This document shows positions 63,929 through 64,000 of a DNA stretch of 64,000 nt, piece by piece. The stretch comes from VAZQ01 sp963785745 (lineage in GTDB: Bacteria; Pseudomonadota; Alphaproteobacteria; Rhizobiales; Xanthobacteraceae): the NCBI GenBank assembly GCA_963785745.1, contig CAWAWR010000006.1, positions 1 through 64,000 of the forward strand, in the 5' to 3' direction. Within the stretch, counting starts at the first letter, position 1, and each line of letters opens with the position of its first letter. The notes under the pieces were generated by a model. It did not search any database, was not told the origin of the DNA, and saw nothing but the letters and a program-made list of their open reading frames with translations. The position numbers and the translations under genes are program-made.

Positions 63929-64000
63929 ATGAGGTTCACACAATCGGTCATCCGGTCGCTGGCGATTGCCGGCTTCGCGGCCACGGTGACCTTGGGCATT
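63929..64000 (+). CDS. start of a third exported protein, probable methyltransferase paralogue (cut by window edge)
   Basis: Only 24 codons are inside the window: MRFTQSVIRSLAIAGFAATV and TLGI, a signal-peptide-like start. CGGAGG lies 6 nt before the ATG. The start resembles copy 2 (MRFSRSF), and the upstream 70 nt share the GCTAATGTCCC element with copy 1. So it is probably a third copy of the methyltransferase family. The identity cannot be proved without the rest. Confidence 0.5.
   Translation, partial: MRFTQSVIRSLAIAGFAATVTLGI

Overview
The window is high-GC, gene-dense DNA from an alphaproteobacterium, most likely a Hyphomicrobiales member of the Bradyrhizobium/Xanthobacteraceae type. 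The evidence is the housekeeping block bamE / ubiquinol-cytochrome c chaperone / DUF177 / plsX / fabH / ihfA / merR, the ribD-ribE-ribH-nusB-thiL set, a K+-independent proton-pumping pyrophosphatase, several TctC/Bug-type receptors, and palindromic dispersed repeats of the kind common in that group. No rRNA, CRISPR array, integrase or transposase was seen. One tRNA, tRNA-Pro(GGG), was found.

Layout. 0.2-11.3 kb is a surface-polysaccharide cluster: GT4 glycosyltransferase, undecaprenyl-phosphate sugar transferase, O-antigen ligase, tRNA-Pro, C-methyltransferase-like protein, a glycosyltransferase-methyltransferase split by an in-frame TGA, a fucosyltransferase-like protein, a GDP-mannose 4,6-dehydratase-like protein, and two FkbM methyltransferases. 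11.4-29.9 kb is accessory catabolism and transport: solute receptors, aldo/keto reductase, hydrolases, a TIM-barrel amidohydrolase, a flavin monooxygenase, a LysR regulator, a lone molybdenum hydroxylase large subunit opposite two haem-protein genes, and a TauD-like dioxygenase. 30-36 kb is the conserved lipid, IHF and envelope block. In it, ihfA and fabH are separated by about 1.2 kb holding a degenerate second copy of the fabH 3' end. 36-44 kb carries a VOC protein, another receptor, hppA, a SemiSWEET, an MFS transporter and an FMN-dependent alpha-hydroxy-acid oxidase. 44-51 kb is the riboflavin/NusB/ThiL block, interrupted by unrelated genes that include a methyltransferase with a very histidine-rich N-terminus. 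51-64 kb holds a sulfatase, small membrane proteins, a subtilisin-like protease, three more receptors, a tandem family of methyltransferases with signal peptides (a third copy starts at the right edge), DoxX, an isochorismatase-type hydrolase, a PRC-barrel protein and an LLM monooxygenase.

Two themes stand out. First, nine TctC/Bug receptors of two subfamilies are scattered beside oxidative enzymes, with no TctA/TctB membrane partners in the window. Second, many reading frames are broken by single-base indels, mostly extra bases. The breaks are dense in the first 5.5 kb and sporadic elsewhere, which looks like sequence or assembly error rather than decay. Where a gene is frame-broken, the span given is the reconstructed gene and the evidence says where the frame changes.
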